A stretch of DNA of 64,000 nucleotides from Candidatus Bipolaricaulota bacterium (GCA_030606565.1 JAUWGE010000001.1:126301-190300), one strand, 5' to 3'. Positions 16,550 to 24,474 are shown, numbered from the stretch's first letter. The notes: generated by a model not told the origin, from the letters alone. Program-made: numbers and translations.

Positions 16550-17234
16550 GGGGATCCATAGTGGTTACGGAGATATGGAGGTCCTTCACGACGTCTCCTT
16601 CCGCATAGAGGAGAAAGAGATCATCTCGATCATTGGTCCAAACGGGGCCGGAAAGTCGACCCTGTTGAAAACAATCTTCGGGTTGCTCAAACCCACAAAG
16701 GGAAGTGTCACCTTTAAGGAAAACAGTATCACTGGGCTGGCGCCTGATCGAATCGTCCGCTTGGGTATGGCCTATGTTCCCCAAGTGGAGAACGTCTTCC
16801 CCTCACTCACCGCCCAGGAGAATCTGGAGATGGGCGCCTTTATCCGCAAAGATGATTTCAGCGACCGATTGGAAGAGGTCTATGAACTCTTCCCCCTCCT
16901 CAAGGAGCGGCGGCGGCAGCGGGTAGGGAAGATGAGTGGGGGCGAACGGCAGATGGTAGCGATGGGCCGAGCACTGATGCTCGACCCGGAGTTGCTCATG
17001 TTAGACGAACCCTCCGCTGCTTTGGCGCCGAAGTTGGCGGAGATGATCTTTGAAAGAATCACCGCGATCAACGAGACCGGCGTTTCGATCCTCATTGTGG
17101 AACAGAACGCCAAGGAATCCTTGAAGCTGGCTGACCGGGGGTACGTTCTGGCCAGTGGACAGAACCGCTTCGAAGATACAGGTGAGAACCTGTTGGCCAA
17201 CGAGGAGATCGGGCAGCTCTACCTGGGCGGGTAG
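16530..17234 (+). CDS. livF: Branched-chain amino acid ABC transporter ATPase LivF
   Basis: The 234-residue ATPase has Walker A GPNGAGKST, the LivF hallmarks GMAYVPQVENVFPSLTAQENLEMG and MSGGERQMVAMGRALM, Walker B LLMLDEPSAALAP and ILIVEQNAKESL. It is the second nucleotide-binding subunit of the importer and pairs with LivG. ATG 16530 is inside the livG coding end, suggesting coupling of translation. The invariant Gly of the usual SLGLAP motif reads SAALAP here, a minor difference. Confidence 0.9.
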   Translation: MSLLTGEGIHSGYGDMEVLHDVSFRIEEKEIISIIGPNGAGKSTLLKTIFGLLKPTKGSVTFKENSITGLAPDRIVRLGMAYVPQVENVFPSLTAQENLEMGAFIRKDDFSDRLEEVYELFPLLKERRRQRVGKMSGGERQMVAMGRALMLDPELLMLDEPSAALAPKLAEMIFERITAINETGVSILIVEQNAKESLKLADRGYVLASGQNRFEDTGENLLANEEIGQLYLGG

Positions 17235-17243
17235 AGGAAACAA

Positions 17244-18167
17244 ATGCAGATACTATCAAGAATTCCACAGTTGCTTATATACGGTGTCATCTCAGGGAGT
17301 ATCCTTTCCCTGGGAGGGATTGGCGTCTCCCTCACCTACAGCATCCTGGGTTTCGCCAACTTCGCTCATGGTGATTTCATGGCCCTTGGCGCATACATCG
17401 CCCTTGGACTATTTACTCTAACCGCTGGACTGGGAATTCCCAGTACTCCTCTTGGTCCACTCTCCTTCGGATTCGGTTTCATCCTCTCCTTTATTCTAGC
17501 TATGGGGCTGACTGCCTTGACGGTAGTCCTGATCGACCGGTTCCTCTTTAAACGGTTGCGGCACACTAGCTCGATCATTCTGATGATGTCTTCAATTGGA
17601 GTCGCATTGGGCCTACGGAACGTCCTTCAATTCTTCTGGGGGCCGCAGCCGCACTACTACATAGAGAAGATACAACTGGCTATCGTGATCCCTGGGGTAG
17701 GCGTTAGGATCAAGCCCGACCAGGTGTTTATCATTATCGCCGCTATAGTATCGGTCGGATTGGTCCACTACTTTTTGCAACATACCAAGATGGGTAAGGC
17801 GATGCGTGCTACTGCGGATAATATGGCGCTTGCCCGAGTAACGGGTATCAATACGGAACGGGTGATCCTTTGGACATGGGTGATTGGCGCTGCCTTAGCA
17901 GCAACGGCAGGGATCCTCGCCGGGATTGAGAACAAGTTCATCACCCCGGAGTTAGGGTGGCAGATGCTCCTGTCTATCTTTGCCTCCGTCGTCCTGGGTG
18001 GACTTGGCAACCCTTACGGGGCGATCCTTGGAGGGATGATCATCGGCCTTTCCGAAGAGGTCTCAACCGCGTTCATATCCACCGGGTATAAACCGGCTGT
18101 GGCCTTCATCATCATGATCATCATGTTGCTGATCAAGCCAACCGGACTGCTAGGGAAGAGGCGATAA
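17244..18167 (+). CDS. livH: Branched-chain amino acid ABC transporter permease LivH
   Basis: This 307-residue inner-membrane permease has about eight hydrophobic segments. Family motifs are SLTYSILGFANFAHGDFMALGAY near the start, GKAMRATADNMALARVTGI in the cytoplasmic coupling region and a glycine-rich VLGGLGNPYGAILGGMIIGL. It forms a heterodimer with LivM. It starts 9 bp after livF and its stop overlaps the livM start (TAATG). Confidence 0.9.
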   Translation: MQILSRIPQLLIYGVISGSILSLGGIGVSLTYSILGFANFAHGDFMALGAYIALGLFTLTAGLGIPSTPLGPLSFGFGFILSFILAMGLTALTVVLIDRFLFKRLRHTSSIILMMSSIGVALGLRNVLQFFWGPQPHYYIEKIQLAIVIPGVGVRIKPDQVFIIIAAIVSVGLVHYFLQHTKMGKAMRATADNMALARVTGINTERVILWTWVIGAALAATAGILAGIENKFITPELGWQMLLSIFASVVLGGLGNPYGAILGGMIIGLSEEVSTAFISTGYKPAVAFIIMIIMLLIKPTGLLGKRR

Positions 18168-19198
18168 TGGACACGATTGTCGGAATAATAAACTACATCG
18201 TCTTCTTCGCTATCACTGCTGGCACCTACGGAATCCTTTCCCTGGGCTTAAACATCCAGTGGGGGTATACCGGCCTATTCAACATCGGGATCGCTGGATT
18301 CTACGCGGTGGGCGCATATACAGCGGCCCTGGTCTCTGGCCCGCCGCCTGGCGCATGGGATGGTCGCATCTTCGGGGGGTTTGAGCTCCCCTTCCTCGTT
18401 GGGCTGCTGGCGGCGGCCGTCGTCTGTGGGATCGTCGCCCTATTAGTCGGCATTCCCACTCTGCGCCTCAGAGCGGATTACCTCGCGATCGCCACCATCG
18501 GGATAGCTGAGACGATCCGACTGGTGCTAAAGAACGAGTCCTGGCTCACCAATGGTGTGTGGGGCCTGCAGCAGATCCCTTCCCCATTGTATGATCCAAT
18601 CCGCGCAGGGGTCACGAGATTCCTGGGTGGGCACCCTGACCTGCCGCCATGGTTACACGATCTGATCTTTAAGTCGTATAACTGGTTTTATCTCCTTTTA
18701 GTTCTGGGCATCCTCTTTATCCTCTATCTCATCATGCAGCGTCTCGTGCGCTCCCCCTGGGGACGCGCGGTAAAGGCCATCCGCGAAGATGAGGATGCCG
18801 CTGCGATGTCAGGTAAGAACACCTTCTCCTTCAAGATACAGGCCCTCGTGCTAGGCGCGATGATCATGGGGATCGGCGGGAGCCTCTACGCCCACTACGC
18901 CAGGTTTATCTCTCCCGCCTCGTTCAAACCCCTCTACGGGACCTTTCTTGTCTGGGTGATGTTGGTCCTGGGAGGAAGCGGGAACAACAAAGGCGCCATC
19001 CTCGGTAGCTTTGTCGTATGGGGGATCTGGGCGGGGACCGACTTTTTGACCGGCTACTTCCCCTTTACCGCCACACAGGCAGCTTCTCTTCGAATTATCA
19101 TTATTGCAGTATTGCTGGAAGTCATTCTACTATGGCGCCCGCAGGGGCTGTTACAGCGAGAAAAGCGCCCCCCAACGATCCTCAAGAAAAAGGCGTGA
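18167..19198 (+). CDS. livM: Branched-chain amino acid ABC transporter permease LivM
   Basis: The 343-residue second permease shows the LivM motifs LGLNIQWGYTGLFNIGIAGFYA, LRLRADYLAIATIGIAE, GRAVKAIREDEDAAAMSGK and VLGGSGNNKGAILGS. Length and topology are normal for the family. Its end converges with livK on the opposite strand at a distance of 95 bp. The hairpin between them has a T-run only in the livK direction. Confidence 0.9.
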   Translation: MDTIVGIINYIVFFAITAGTYGILSLGLNIQWGYTGLFNIGIAGFYAVGAYTAALVSGPPPGAWDGRIFGGFELPFLVGLLAAAVVCGIVALLVGIPTLRLRADYLAIATIGIAETIRLVLKNESWLTNGVWGLQQIPSPLYDPIRAGVTRFLGGHPDLPPWLHDLIFKSYNWFYLLLVLGILFILYLIMQRLVRSPWGRAVKAIREDEDAAAMSGKNTFSFKIQALVLGAMIMGIGGSLYAHYARFISPASFKPLYGTFLVWVMLVLGGSGNNKGAILGSFVVWGIWAGTDFLTGYFPFTATQAASLRIIIIAVLLEVILLWRPQGLLQREKRPPTILKKKA

Positions 19199-19232
19199 AA
19201 AACGGGGGGCGGCCCGATAAGGTCACCCCCCG
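19198..19232 (-). terminator. Intrinsic terminator after livK
   Basis: On the minus strand CGGGGGG (19232-19226) and CCCCCCG (19209-19203) pair, followed by TTTTT (19202-19198). On the plus strand the same hairpin lacks a T-run. Confidence 0.7.
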
Positions 19233-19293
19233 GGAACAGGAGAGACGAAGGTATCTCCCTCCTGCAATCTGTCTTACCCTTGGTCTTCTCTAG

Positions 19294-20505
19294 TTATCCA
19301 GAAGTCTCCATGAGATCAATGACCTTACACCCTTCGATTTTCCAGATCAGGATTTTTCCCAGAACATCCCCGGTGTCTGTAAAATCTACTACTCCAGAGA
19401 CGCCCTGGTAGTTGATCTCTTTTCCTTGTTTTAGGAGTGAAACCGCCTTGTCCCACTCACCGTAGAAGACCTCCACTCCGGGAGAATTGGCAACAGCACG
19501 CAGGTTGTCGCGAATCGCTGGACCTGTAGCCTCCCCTGCTCTGACCATGGCGAGAGCGATCAGCATGACCGCATCGTACGCCTGGAAGTTGTAAGGGACA
19601 GCGCTAGGACCAAACGCGGCGTTGAAATCAGCGGAGAACTCATCCGCTCTAAACCCAGCGGCCGCTACTGTGCCGTATGCCCCCTCAATGGGGCCGGTGC
19701 CTTCCGCCTCGTTGCATCCCGGGCCGGATGCAACTGCTTCTCCCTTCATCCCGTCGGAGAAGAAGAAATCACCCTGGTAGCCGGCCTCAACCGCTTCCAC
19801 AATCTGTTTGTTCCCATCCACCGGGTAACTGATCATGACGATCGCATCGGGATCCCCGGCTATGAGCTTGTCCACCTCACCCCGGTAAGAGGGCTTGTTT
19901 TCCTCGTAGGGGACCATCGCCAATACCTGGCCACCGTACTCCTCAAACGTGTCTTTAAGGGTGTCTGCTAGGCCTTTGCCATAATCGTTGTTCACGTATA
20001 TGACGGAAATCGTCTTGTAGTTAAGAAGCAGGACCATCCGGGCCATAACCACGCCTTGTATGTCATCGGGGACAACCGTCCTGAATACGTAGTCGTTGTC
20101 GTCCAAGGCAGAGACCGAAGCGGCTGATGAGGCGGGTGAAATCAAGACCACCTCAGCGGGGATGGTCACGCTGGAACACGCTACGGTAACGCCACTGGAG
20201 AGGGCTCCCATGATTGCCGGGACCTTATCGAGTTCCACCAGTTTACTGGCGGCATCGCGCCCGACATCGGGGGAGGTCGCTGTATCCCGTACTACTAACC
20301 CCAGTTGCGTGCCTAATACTCCGCCCGCGGCGTTGATCTGATCAACGGCCAACTGAGCGCCGTCCACAATCGGAGGACCAAACGGGCCTAGACCTCCGGT
20401 CAGCGCCATCAGGGCACCGATCTTAATCGTCTCCGCCGCAGTGGCGGTGATCGCCAATCCCAAAACTAGCCCAACTACCAACAGACAAACTGAAACTCGT
20501 CGCAT
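19294..20505 (-). CDS. livK: Branched-chain/hydrophobic amino acid ABC transporter substrate-binding protein
   Basis: A cleavable signal peptide (MRRVSVCLLVVGLVLGLA followed by ITATA) precedes a type I periplasmic binding protein: IKIGALMALTGGLGPFGPPIVDGAQLAVDQIN, then SSVTIPAEVVLISPASSAAS and YVNNDYGKGLADTLKD. At 403 residues it fits the LivJ/LivK (Peripla_BP_6) family, which delivers leucine-type or related substrates to LivHM. It has no lipobox. It is transcribed toward livM but on the other strand from its own strong promoter and leader, so receptor and channel levels can be set separately. Confidence 0.9.
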   Translation of the reverse strand: MRRVSVCLLVVGLVLGLAITATAAETIKIGALMALTGGLGPFGPPIVDGAQLAVDQINAAGGVLGTQLGLVVRDTATSPDVGRDAASKLVELDKVPAIMGALSSGVTVACSSVTIPAEVVLISPASSAASVSALDDNDYVFRTVVPDDIQGVVMARMVLLLNYKTISVIYVNNDYGKGLADTLKDTFEEYGGQVLAMVPYEENKPSYRGEVDKLIAGDPDAIVMISYPVDGNKQIVEAVEAGYQGDFFFSDGMKGEAVASGPGCNEAEGTGPIEGAYGTVAAAGFRADEFSADFNAAFGPSAVPYNFQAYDAVMLIALAMVRAGEATGPAIRDNLRAVANSPGVEVFYGEWDKAVSLLKQGKEINYQGVSGVVDFTDTGDVLGKILIWKIEGCKVIDLMETSG

Positions 20506-20603
20506 GTTAACCTCCCTGAATATTTATGTGCCTACCTATACAGTCTCTAGCAGTCTCTTCGGAACGCTCACCTCCTTTCTCGACCTAGCGGATAAGGCCA
20601 CCC

Positions 20604-20635
20604 AAAAATAAAGACCACAGGCATTGCCTGTAGTC
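20604..20635 (-). terminator. Intrinsic terminator (attenuator) in the livK leader
   Basis: On the minus strand GACTACAGGC and GCCTGTGGTC (20635-20626/20622-20613) form a 10-bp stem with one G-T pair and loop AAT, followed by TTTATTTTT. It lies 98 bp before the livK start and 180 nt after a strong promoter, so it should attenuate livK. It could also stop read-through from the upstream amino acid operon. Confidence 0.75.
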
Positions 20636-20640
20636 GTCTT

Positions 20641-20693
20641 CCTGCCTTATCTTGAGCTTTACCTATTGTTTAGGTTAGCTCAAACAAGGCAGG
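20641..20693 (-). promoter_or_regulatory. Three-tier leader hairpin upstream of the livK attenuator
   Basis: CCTGCCTT/AAGGCAGG (20693-20686/20648-20641), TTGAGCT/AGCTCAA (20683-20677/20658-20652) and ACCTA/TAGGT (20675-20671/20665-20661) stack into one long interrupted stem. It overlaps the end and stop codon of the leader ORF and ends 5 nt before the terminator stem. Confidence 0.65.
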
Positions 20694-20780
20694 CATCCAC
20701 AGAATAAAATAATGAACGACGTAAAGGGAACCGGTAACTACGCCTTCAGTCTCTCTTCGATACCCTTTTGCCGTGTTCAT
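20670..20780 (-). CDS. Putative 36-residue leader peptide of livK
   Basis: ATG 20780 lies 10 nt after a TATAGT -10 box, so the message is nearly leaderless and has no Shine-Dalgarno. The peptide ends with LYVVHYFILWMPALFELT, again a cluster of aromatic and large hydrophobic residues that resembles the YFMIHW segment of the livG leader. The stop codon is inside the three-tier hairpin. This is a prediction from layout; no homologue is known to me. Confidence 0.42.
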   Translation of the reverse strand: MNTAKGYRRETEGVVTGSLYVVHYFILWMPALFELT

Positions 20781-20790
20781 AGTTATCCCC

Positions 20791-20819
20791 ACTATAGCAT
20801 GTATCCGCCACGCTGTCAA
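20791..20819 (-). promoter_or_regulatory. Sigma-70 promoter of the livK leader
   Basis: On the minus strand TTGACA (20819-20814), exactly 17 nt and TATAGT (20796-20791) form one of the best promoters in the window. It lies 290 bp before livK and just after the end of the upstream amino acid permease gene. Confidence 0.85.
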
Positions 20820-20852
20820 GAGCAACACCTGCGTCCGTCAAGAGATCGTTTA

Positions 20853-21500
20853 TTACAAGCCAGGAACGTGAGCTCTATTCTCCAAAGACCGCAGGAGGCG
20901 ATTGGCGATCGTGACCAGACCCAAGTAGAGCAACCCAACGACCAGGAACACCTCAAAGAAGCGGAACGTCTCGTAGGCGATCAACCGCCCCTGGCCTGTC
21001 AGGTCAACGAGGGTGACAAGGTAGGCGAGCGAGGAATACTTAATGAGGTACACGATCTCGTTGGAGCAGGCGGGAAGAGCCTTTCGTAACATTTGGGGGA
21101 GGATGATCGACAGAACAGCCTGAAGCCTTCCCATGCCCAAGGCGCGTGCGGCTTCCAACTGCCCACTTTTTATGGAGAGGATCGCACCGCGAAAGTACTC
21201 GGAGTGGTAGGCCCCGCTGCATAGGCTGAACGCGACGATGGCGGAGACAAACGGACTGAGCACAAGACCGAAGCGCGGAAGGCCGTAATAGATGATAAAA
21301 AGCTGCACCAACAGCGGTGTCCCCCGGAAGAGCGCCTGGTACACCCAAGCCAGAGACGACAGTAGAAGCCCGCCATAACTTCGCCCCAGCGCAACCGTGA
21401 TCCCGATCGCAAGGCCAATGGGTACTGAACAGACGATGAGTTGGAGCGTGATGGACATCCCTTGAAATAGGCGAGGAAGCGCCCCTGCGAGGAAGCTCAT
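20853..21500 (-). CDS. Polar amino acid ABC transporter permease
   Basis: The 215-residue HisM/GlnP-type permease has about five membrane segments. Visible motifs are GMSITLQLIVCSVPIGLAIG at the start, the family's R-G-T-P-L-L-V-Q-L (FRGTPLLVQLFIIYYGLP) and the coupling loop QLEAARALGMGRLQAVLSIILPQ (EAA motif). It overlaps the preceding permease gene by ATGA. With its partner it forms the membrane pore. No cognate ATPase gene (HisP/GlnQ type) is seen in this window, so it must be encoded elsewhere. Confidence 0.88.
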   Translation of the reverse strand: MSFLAGALPRLFQGMSITLQLIVCSVPIGLAIGITVALGRSYGGLLLSSLAWVYQALFRGTPLLVQLFIIYYGLPRFGLVLSPFVSAIVAFSLCSGAYHSEYFRGAILSIKSGQLEAARALGMGRLQAVLSIILPQMLRKALPACSNEIVYLIKYSSLAYLVTLVDLTGQGRLIAYETFRFFEVFLVVGLLYLGLVTIANRLLRSLENRAHVPGL

Positions 21501-22192
21501 CGACTGCTCTCCTTCGCACGATCTCCAAGGCCGGGGATGCGAGTGCGTCGCTCCATTACCCAGAAGACTAAGACGCCAAGATAGGTAAGGACGAGGTAGA
21601 TAGCGGCCACAGTCAGGTAGATCGTCATCGTGGCGTAAGTTCGCGCAACGATGAACTTGCCCCTGCTCAGTAGCTCAACAACGCCGACAGCAAATGCCAA
21701 CGCAGTATCTTTGAGGACGATGGAATACTCATTGGCAAGCCCTGGAAGTGAGAAGTGAAGAGCCTGAGGGAGGAGCACCAACCAGATTGCTTGAGGTTTG
21801 CTCATTCCCAGGGACCGGGCTGCCGCCATTTGACCCTCTCCCACTGCTAACAGGCTGCCACGGTAGATCTGGGATTGATAAGCGGCGCTGCGCAGCCCCA
21901 GCGCCAAGACCACGGCGAGGAAGGGAGAGAGGGAGACCCCTTCGATGCTTCCCAACCCGAAATAGAACAAGAACAGAAGAACGAGGGCGGGAAACCCCCG
22001 GAATATCCTGTCATATATGGCAGCGACCCATTTGCACCAGCGTGTGCCATACACGTGGACGAGTGCTAAGGGAACCCCGAGAAGAAAGCCGACTCCCAGA
22101 CAGGTGGCGATCAACGCCATCGTGATGTACGCACCCTGAAGGAGCGTGGGCAAGGAGCGCACGATCAAGTTCAAGCTGTCTGTGAAACTCAT
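21497..22192 (-). CDS. Polar amino acid ABC transporter permease
   Basis: The second HisQ/GlnP-type permease is 231 residues long with similar topology. FRGFPALVLLFLFYFGLG replaces the usual RGTPLLVQ segment, and the EAA loop reads GQMAAARSLGMSKPQAIWLVLLPQ. The C-terminus ERRTRIPGLGDRAKE resembles HisQ-type tails. It is separated from the binding-protein gene by 52 bp that hold a GC-rich hairpin, which may lower permease expression relative to the receptor. Confidence 0.87.
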   Translation of the reverse strand: MSFTDSLNLIVRSLPTLLQGAYITMALIATCLGVGFLLGVPLALVHVYGTRWCKWVAAIYDRIFRGFPALVLLFLFYFGLGSIEGVSLSPFLAVVLALGLRSAAYQSQIYRGSLLAVGEGQMAAARSLGMSKPQAIWLVLLPQALHFSLPGLANEYSIVLKDTALAFAVGVVELLSRGKFIVARTYATMTIYLTVAAIYLVLTYLGVLVFWVMERRTRIPGLGDRAKESSR

Positions 22193-22206
22193 GCCTTGAT
22201 GGAGGA

Positions 22207-22233
22207 AGAGAGGGGAGCTCTGCTCCCCTCTCT
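22207..22233 (-). terminator. GC-rich hairpin between receptor and permease genes
   Basis: GAGAGGGGAG (22208-22217) and CTCCCCTCTC (22223-22232) form a 10-bp stem with a 5-nt loop. On the minus strand only TTCC follows, so it is a partial terminator or an mRNA-stabilising structure at the end of the receptor message. Confidence 0.6.
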
Positions 22234-22244
22234 CCTTATAGGGC

Positions 22245-23030
22245 TTAGTCTCCGATGAGCCACTTCTCTACAAGACGGTCCCATTCGTCGCTTGCCTTGA
22301 TGCGTTTGAGACCCTCGTTTAACAGGGAAAGCAGCTCGTCATCGCCTTTACGGACCGCGTAACCGTAGATTTCACCGGTGTTGATCGTCCCCACGATCGT
22401 TGCATCCCGGCCAGCTATGGCGGAGCGTGCGGTCGGCTCGTCCATGACCGCGGCGTCGACACGGCCTATCAGGAGATCCTCTACCGCGAGCAGGAAGCTG
22501 TCGTAAAGCTTGAGCTTGACAGCAACGCCTTCGTCTACGAGGTTCTCCTCGATCCAGGTCTGTGAGGTCGTCCCCCGCTGCACGCCGATGGTCCTGCCAG
22601 CGGCGATGGCCGAGAAGATGTTGAACTGAGGAAAGGGCTCTCCCTCTTCATCTACCTCTTCCCGCACGATTACAGCAAGGTCGATCGACCAGTAGGGATC
22701 GGTGAAATCGACCTGTTCTAGACGCTTTTGGGTGATGGTCATCCCCGAGGCGATCATGTCGATATTCCCAATCTTCAAGGTGGGAATGATCGCGTCCCAA
22801 TCGATAGGAACGATCTTTACCTCAAAGTCCATCTCACCCGCGATCCACTGGACCACCTCCACGTCGAAGCCAGCCGGGTCTCCATTCTCGTCGATGTAGG
22901 AGAAGGGCGGGAACGCAGCATCGATACCGTCGACATAGAGAGGTTTCTCGCCTGCCACAGAAAGAAGAGCGAAGCTCGTCAACAACAGACAAAGTGCAAC
23001 AGCAAACCGCACAGAAACTCGTACAAACAT
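22245..23030 (-). CDS. Polar amino acid ABC transporter substrate-binding protein
   Basis: A signal peptide (to about AGEK, residue 29) precedes a 261-residue SBP_bac_3 receptor: FPPFSYIDENGDPAGFDVEV, IPTLKIGNIDMIASGMTIT, RLEQVDFTDPYWS and VDAAVMDEPTARS. Family members bind glutamine, histidine, lysine/arginine/ornithine, cystine or related ligands; specificity cannot be read with confidence. The leader upstream encodes a short peptide with five His in eight codons, which makes histidine the best guess. ATG 23030 follows AGGAGG. It lacks a lipobox Cys. Confidence 0.87.
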   Translation of the reverse strand: MFVRVSVRFAVALCLLLTSFALLSVAGEKPLYVDGIDAAFPPFSYIDENGDPAGFDVEVVQWIAGEMDFEVKIVPIDWDAIIPTLKIGNIDMIASGMTITQKRLEQVDFTDPYWSIDLAVIVREEVDEEGEPFPQFNIFSAIAAGRTIGVQRGTTSQTWIEENLVDEGVAVKLKLYDSFLLAVEDLLIGRVDAAVMDEPTARSAIAGRDATIVGTINTGEIYGYAVRKGDDELLSLLNEGLKRIKASDEWDRLVEKWLIGD

Positions 23031-23135
23031 GTTATCCTCCTAATTGAAAAGGCTTTTAACTAGGTTATTTTCTGCTAATTTGACACGGCAATGAATGCCC
23101 ATCGGTTGGTAAAACACAACGAGCAAACAATAAGA

Positions 23136-23258
23136 GTGGTTTTAGAGTGAACGGTCCCAGGAGGGACCGTGATGCGCGTGGAGGTGAGCATGCAGCCGAA
23201 TCGTGTTGACGCTAATTGGTCCAAGCCGATTAACGGTTTGCACGAAAACCACCTCCAC
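23136..23258 (-). promoter_or_regulatory. Leader with competing pairings upstream of the polar amino acid operon
   Basis: The ribosome-site segment GTGGAGGTGGTTTT (23258-23245) can pair either with CACCTCCAC (23186-23178, inside the His codons) or with AAAACCAC (23143-23136, after the stop). Between these lies a perfect hairpin ACGGTCCC/GGGACCGT (23170-23163/23158-23151, loop TCCT). No T-run follows, so control of translation, Rho access or RNA stability is more likely than an intrinsic terminator. Confidence 0.45.
23142..23243 (-). CDS. Putative 33-residue His-rich leader peptide
   Basis: GTG 23243 follows GGAGGTGG with good spacing. Residues 18-25 read HAHLHAHH, five His codons in eight, then GPSWDRSL and TAA. 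This resembles the logic of the enteric his leader peptide, in which scarce His-tRNA stalls the ribosome. It sits between a TTGACA promoter and a polar amino acid transporter operon. The His run is followed directly by an 8-bp hairpin. I infer a His-responsive leader; there is no homology evidence. Confidence 0.5.
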   Translation of the reverse strand: MQTVNRLGPISVNTIRLHAHLHAHHGPSWDRSL

Positions 23259-23272
23259 TGTTGGATGAAACC

Positions 23273-23301
23273 ACCTTACCCGTTAGCTGCTTCATTGTCA
23301 A
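23273..23301 (-). promoter_or_regulatory. Promoter of the polar amino acid operon leader
   Basis: On the minus strand TTGACA (23301-23296), 17 nt and TAAGGT (23278-23273). The -35 is perfect and the -10 is weak. It is divergent from the hrcA promoter, whose -35 box starts 33 bp away. Confidence 0.5.
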
Positions 23302-23333
23302 GTCTTAGATGAGGCAACAGAGGACCCCCTACA

Positions 23334-23362
23334 TTGACAACAAAGGTCGGAGGGGCTATCAT
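23334..23362 (+). promoter_or_regulatory. Sigma-70 promoter of the hrcA-grpE-dnaK-dnaJ operon
   Basis: TTGACA (23334-23339), 17 nt and TATCAT (23357-23362), with the CIRCE operator beginning at the next base. Confidence 0.85.
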
Positions 23363-23389
23363 TTAGCAAACACCATTGGAGAGTGCTAA
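23363..23389 (+). promoter_or_regulatory. CIRCE operator (HrcA binding site)
   Basis: TTAGCAAAC-N9-GAGTGCTAA matches the CIRCE consensus TTAGCACTC-N9-GAGTGCTAA in 16 of 18 positions with the exact spacer. It covers the likely transcription start of hrcA, so HrcA would repress its own operon until heat titrates it. Confidence 0.9.
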
Positions 23390-23397
23390 GAGCCAGA

Positions 23398-24456
23398 ATG
23401 ACCCTTCCAGAAAGACAAAGGCTTATCTTGAAAGAGATCGTCGACCGCTACATCCGGCGGCGCGAGCCCGTCTCCTCGAGGATGATCCTCGATGATTACG
23501 GGTTACTTGTCAGTTCCGCCACCGTACGCAACGACATGAACGATTTGGAAGCAGCCGGATACATCGAGAAACCGTACGCCTCCTCCGGACGGATCCCGAC
23601 CAAGAAGGGATATCGCTTCTTCGTCGACTGGCTCCTCGACCTCTCCGAACTGACAAAGAAAGAACGCCTAGAAGTGGTAGAGGCTTACGGGGTGCGCTGC
23701 CTGGAAGTGGGAGAGGCGATGCGCCAGACAGCTTTCCTGTTGGGGAACATCACCGGCTACGCAGGGTTCGTCATTCCACCTCGCTTGGAGGAGACCCGCC
23801 TCGACCAAATAGTCCTGATAAGAATGGACCCACGGATGGTCCTTCTGGTAATCGTCTCTGATATCGGCGTCGTCGAACACAAACTGATCCCGCTCGAAAA
23901 GGATCTCTCCGCGGAAGAGATCAATCGGATGACACAGTTAATCAACGACACCCTGTGTGGGGTAAGCCTCGACGCGGTGCGAGAACTGACGCTTGAAGAT
24001 GGACCGGAAGGATGGTATGAGCCACCTGTGCGCCAGGCGCTATCAGTCTTGCGCCACATCCTAGAGCGACGGACCCGTCAGTGCCTTTACTTCGAGGGAA
24101 TTTTGAACCTCGCTGATAGCTTGCAGGAGGTGGCCCCTGCTCGTGCGATGGAGCGTTTCGCCAGCTTGATCCACGCTGTGCAAGACGAGCGCGCATTTAC
24201 CGAGGCAATCCGAACAATCCGTGGGGACAGAGAAGGAGTAATGGCCGCAGTTAGCAGCTGTCCGCTCCCTGGCCTAGAGGAGTACAGCGTGGTAACCTCC
24301 GACTATCGTCCGCATTCCGGGGTACTCGGTGTGATCGCTCCCCTATGGATGGACTATGGCAAGGCGCTCTCGACGACAAGCTACATTGCAAACCGCTTGG
24401 AGGCACTCCTTGTTGGCTCCTGCAAGGCAGGCTTGAGGGGACAAGATGGTGGATAA
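23398..24456 (+). CDS. hrcA: Heat-inducible transcription repressor HrcA
   Basis: HrcA binds CIRCE and represses heat-shock genes. The 352-residue protein has the N-terminal winged helix (RQRLILKEIVDRYIRRREPVSS, then SSATVRNDMNDLEAAGYIEKPYASSGRIPTKKGYR) and the HrcA-specific dimerisation domain ending PHSGVLGVIAPLWMDYGKALS, close to the usual GPTRMDY-like signature. ATG 23398 lies after CIRCE and is preferred; GTG 23383 is in frame but inside the operator. It heads the four-gene heat-shock operon. Confidence 0.95.
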   Translation: MTLPERQRLILKEIVDRYIRRREPVSSRMILDDYGLLVSSATVRNDMNDLEAAGYIEKPYASSGRIPTKKGYRFFVDWLLDLSELTKKERLEVVEAYGVRCLEVGEAMRQTAFLLGNITGYAGFVIPPRLEETRLDQIVLIRMDPRMVLLVIVSDIGVVEHKLIPLEKDLSAEEINRMTQLINDTLCGVSLDAVRELTLEDGPEGWYEPPVRQALSVLRHILERRTRQCLYFEGILNLADSLQEVAPARAMERFASLIHAVQDERAFTEAIRTIRGDREGVMAAVSSCPLPGLEEYSVVTSDYRPHSGVLGVIAPLWMDYGKALSTTSYIANRLEALLVGSCKAGLRGQDGG

Positions 24457-24474
24457 AAAAAGGAAACAAGGGAT

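Noticed and set aside
19203-19232. Intrinsic terminator for livM on the plus strand
   Set aside because: The hairpin is there but no T-run follows on the plus strand; the T-run exists only in the livK direction.
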